Notes under the pieces: generated by a model | Told to the model about the DNA's origin: nothing | The model's database searches: none | Seen by the model: the letters and a program-made list of their open reading frames with translations, nothing else | Part shown: positions 62,001 through 64,000 of the stretch, piece after piece | How the letters are laid out: each line of letters starts with the position of its first letter | Numbering within the stretch: position 1 is the stretch's first letter | Assembly: GCF_047663525.1 (NCBI RefSeq) | Contig: NC_092588.1 | Span: 46,382,501-46,446,500, forward strand | Direction: 5' to 3' | Length of the DNA: 64,000 bases | From: Anas platyrhynchos | Lineage: Eukaryota > Chordata > Aves > Anseriformes > Anatidae | Translations under genes and position numbers: made by a program

Positions 62001-62938
62001 ATGTGGAAAGTGTCTGAGGCTGTGCCATTTCTATAATAGTGATGTAATATATGTACAGTAACTTGCAGAAGTAGTGGAAAGACAAACATAATATTGCTGC
62101 TGGTTTTACGTGCACCTTTTATTCTTACCACTTTTGTATGCTTAGTTTACTTTAGAGGTCAAAGTATTTCTTTTGCTGCAGAGGACTAAGTTCTGTCATC
62201 TGTAGTACCACTTCTTTAGACAAACTTGCACTGTGTCTTTAAAAACAAACAACCCCCGACCCCAAAACAAAACCAAAAAACTCATCTAACCTTTCCTTCT
62301 TTGCCTCCCCTCCAGATTCTTTGGAGAAATGAGCACAACTTTCACTTGGCTTACATTGCTGAAGTCTTACTTAGTTCTCTGTCTTGCTTTGGCGGTTGCT
62401 GTGTTGTGTCATGTGTTCTTGCATCTTTTTCTCCTTTACATTTCTTTATTTTTTTTCTTGTCTGTTACACCTTTGCCTCTTCTTTGGGGAAAAAATAAAT
62501 CAATCTTCTGGAAGCTTTAATAAAAATGACATGTGTAGTACAGATCATAGTATTTCCATCTGCATTTCATCTGTCACCTGCCATTACCCCGCTGTCCCCT
62601 TAGCTAGAATGCTTGTTGCCTCTCTTGCAACTCCTGGTCTGTTTTTTCAATGTACTCTGTCTGGCGGGAACTTGGGTTTTAGTTCTCATGGTTGCTCATA
62701 AGAAAGTAAGCTAATGCTATTCTTTTGGAAATAAGACCTCTCTTTTTCTCCTCTTGGAAAATGCAAGCGTTTGTTCATTGCAGTGAGAACATGTAACGTT
62801 GGGAGCAAGTCGACTATTTGCATTCAAGATTTTATTAGTAGTTCTTTTGAAAAAGTGAATTTAATCAAAAGCCATCAAGTCAGGTAATTTTGTTTGACAT
62901 GCCTTTGCTTATTTCTCATGTAAAGAACCTCTAAAAGC

Positions 62939-62944
62939 AATAAA
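62939..62944 (+). terminator. UBE2V2: UBE2V2 distal polyadenylation signal
   Basis: AATAAA followed within about 10 bp by a strong GU/T-rich run (GTG then T-rich to about 62980), the best downstream element of the candidates. It would give a 3' UTR of about 1.65 kb. Confidence 0.5.
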
Positions 62945-62965
62945 CTAGGTGTTTTTTTTTGTTGT

Positions 62966-64000
62966 TTTTTTTTTTTCCAGTTGAGAGATTTAATTAATAT
63001 TTGTCAGTTTATGCCACTTTTTGACAAATTTGGCACTTCTAGAACTGGTGGAACTGTAGCTGCCAGCTACCTCTTGTCTGTATTTATATGACATATCATT
63101 TGTGACGGTATGGCTGAAGTGCATTGCAACATTTTCGTGATTTTTTTCATTTGAAATATCTTGATGCCATTAAGTCTTTCTTACATTACCATTGCTAATC
63201 TATATTTAATTAAAATAATGGAACCACGCAGTTCTGAGATGTGAATTTTTTGGAAAATAACATAAACGTGAGGGAACAAGAAGCACTTGTGGACTATTAC
63301 ATGCCTGGTAACGTAATTCACAGAGTGTGAAAAGGGGCTGGTTGTTTGCTCGGTCATGTGTGGTACGAGATGATCCCACAACAGTTGTTCACCTTTGTCT
63401 GTACTCTGCCTGTTTGTTCACATCTGCATATCCAAGTGTAAACAGGTGCATTTTGCATACATAAGTCAAAGTAATGGTGGTGAGAGTTGACCTGTCAGCT
63501 GAGCTGACACCAGGGTGTGTAATATAAAGGTTGACTGTAAAAAAATATTTCTGCAGCCATTTTAAGTCTTTTGTTTTTTTTTCCACTTTGCTCACACTGG
63601 TAAGAGACTATATGTAACTGATTGTGGACTTTCAAAATGTCTTTGGCTACTGCATAAAATTGAGAGCCTCCCCCAAACTGTTTCATTACTTGTATTTTAA
63701 AGAAGAACTGCTTCCTCTCCTCCGGAAAGGTTGAATCGTTTTACAAGTATCCATGTCTGATCGGCATCTGTGCAGCAATTGTTTTATCATGTTATATTTC
63801 TTCTTGGTAATTTGATTTACATACCAGAATTATAAATTTCCTCTCCTTAATTTGTGTTCTTTGGTCAGGGTTTATATTTGCTGTTGTTAGGAAATGCCTG
63901 TGGGATTTTTTATTTGTTTAATCAAAATTGTATTTGTATGTCTTACAAAGTAGAGCACCGTATTAAGCCAGTTTTCTGAGGAACGAAGCTCAAAAGTTTC
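62966..64000. other. Downstream of UBE2V2, no gene recognised
   Basis: 1 kb of AT-rich DNA up to the window end. No coding pattern, RNA gene or named repeat is visible. Confidence 0.6.

Larger units (their letters stand above)
61292..62965 (+). other. UBE2V2: UBE2V2 3' UTR (predicted extent)
   Basis: AT-rich sequence after the TAA at 61289-61291. AATAAA hexamers at 61913, 61995, 62494 and 62939 allow UTRs of about 0.65 to 1.7 kb. Which are used cannot be read from sequence, and the UTR might run further. Confidence 0.6.

Overview
The window is vertebrate nuclear DNA and almost certainly from a bird. Small exons sit in long AT-rich introns. The interspersed repeats I recognise are all CR1 LINEs, with typical avian CR1 3' ends (ATTCTGTG-type octamers). 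Three conserved genes lie in the order known from other vertebrates: PRKDC (leftward), MCM4 (rightward), UBE2V2 (rightward). A galliform such as chicken fits, but the sequence alone does not fix the species.

Layout. At 45-1548 (minus strand) are the first five coding exons of PRKDC, the DNA-PK catalytic subunit; the gene continues off the left edge. A GC-rich, CpG-dense interval at 1549-2098 separates the PRKDC and MCM4 start codons and should serve as a bidirectional promoter. MCM4 fills 2099-12865 as 16 coding exons encoding 861 residues. All intron borders are GT-AG and every phase closes. Its polyadenylation signal is at 13181.

From about 13.2 to 33.4 kb I find no protein-coding gene. 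This stretch holds five identical tRNA-Ala(AGC) genes: minus at 17724, 18327 and 22273, plus at 21071 and 31264. Two of them share a diverged 3' flank and therefore come from one inverted duplication. There is also a GC-rich island at about 30.34-30.56 kb with a CTCF-type motif. UBE2V2 (Mms2) starts in a CpG island at 33562 and ends at 61291. It has four coding exons (144 residues) and a 17.2-kb first intron. Several candidate poly(A) signals follow it.

How the genes relate. MCM4 is a subunit of the MCM2-7 replicative helicase. PRKDC acts in non-homologous end joining. UBE2V2 is the catalytically inactive E2 partner of UBE2N (Ubc13) in K63-linked ubiquitination, used in post-replication repair. 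All three serve genome maintenance, but only PRKDC and MCM4 share a promoter. The most unusual parts are the tRNA-Ala set with its duplication mosaic at 22.1-22.4 kb, and a helically phased series of MYB-type sites in MCM4 intron 1. I found no clearly new biological system.
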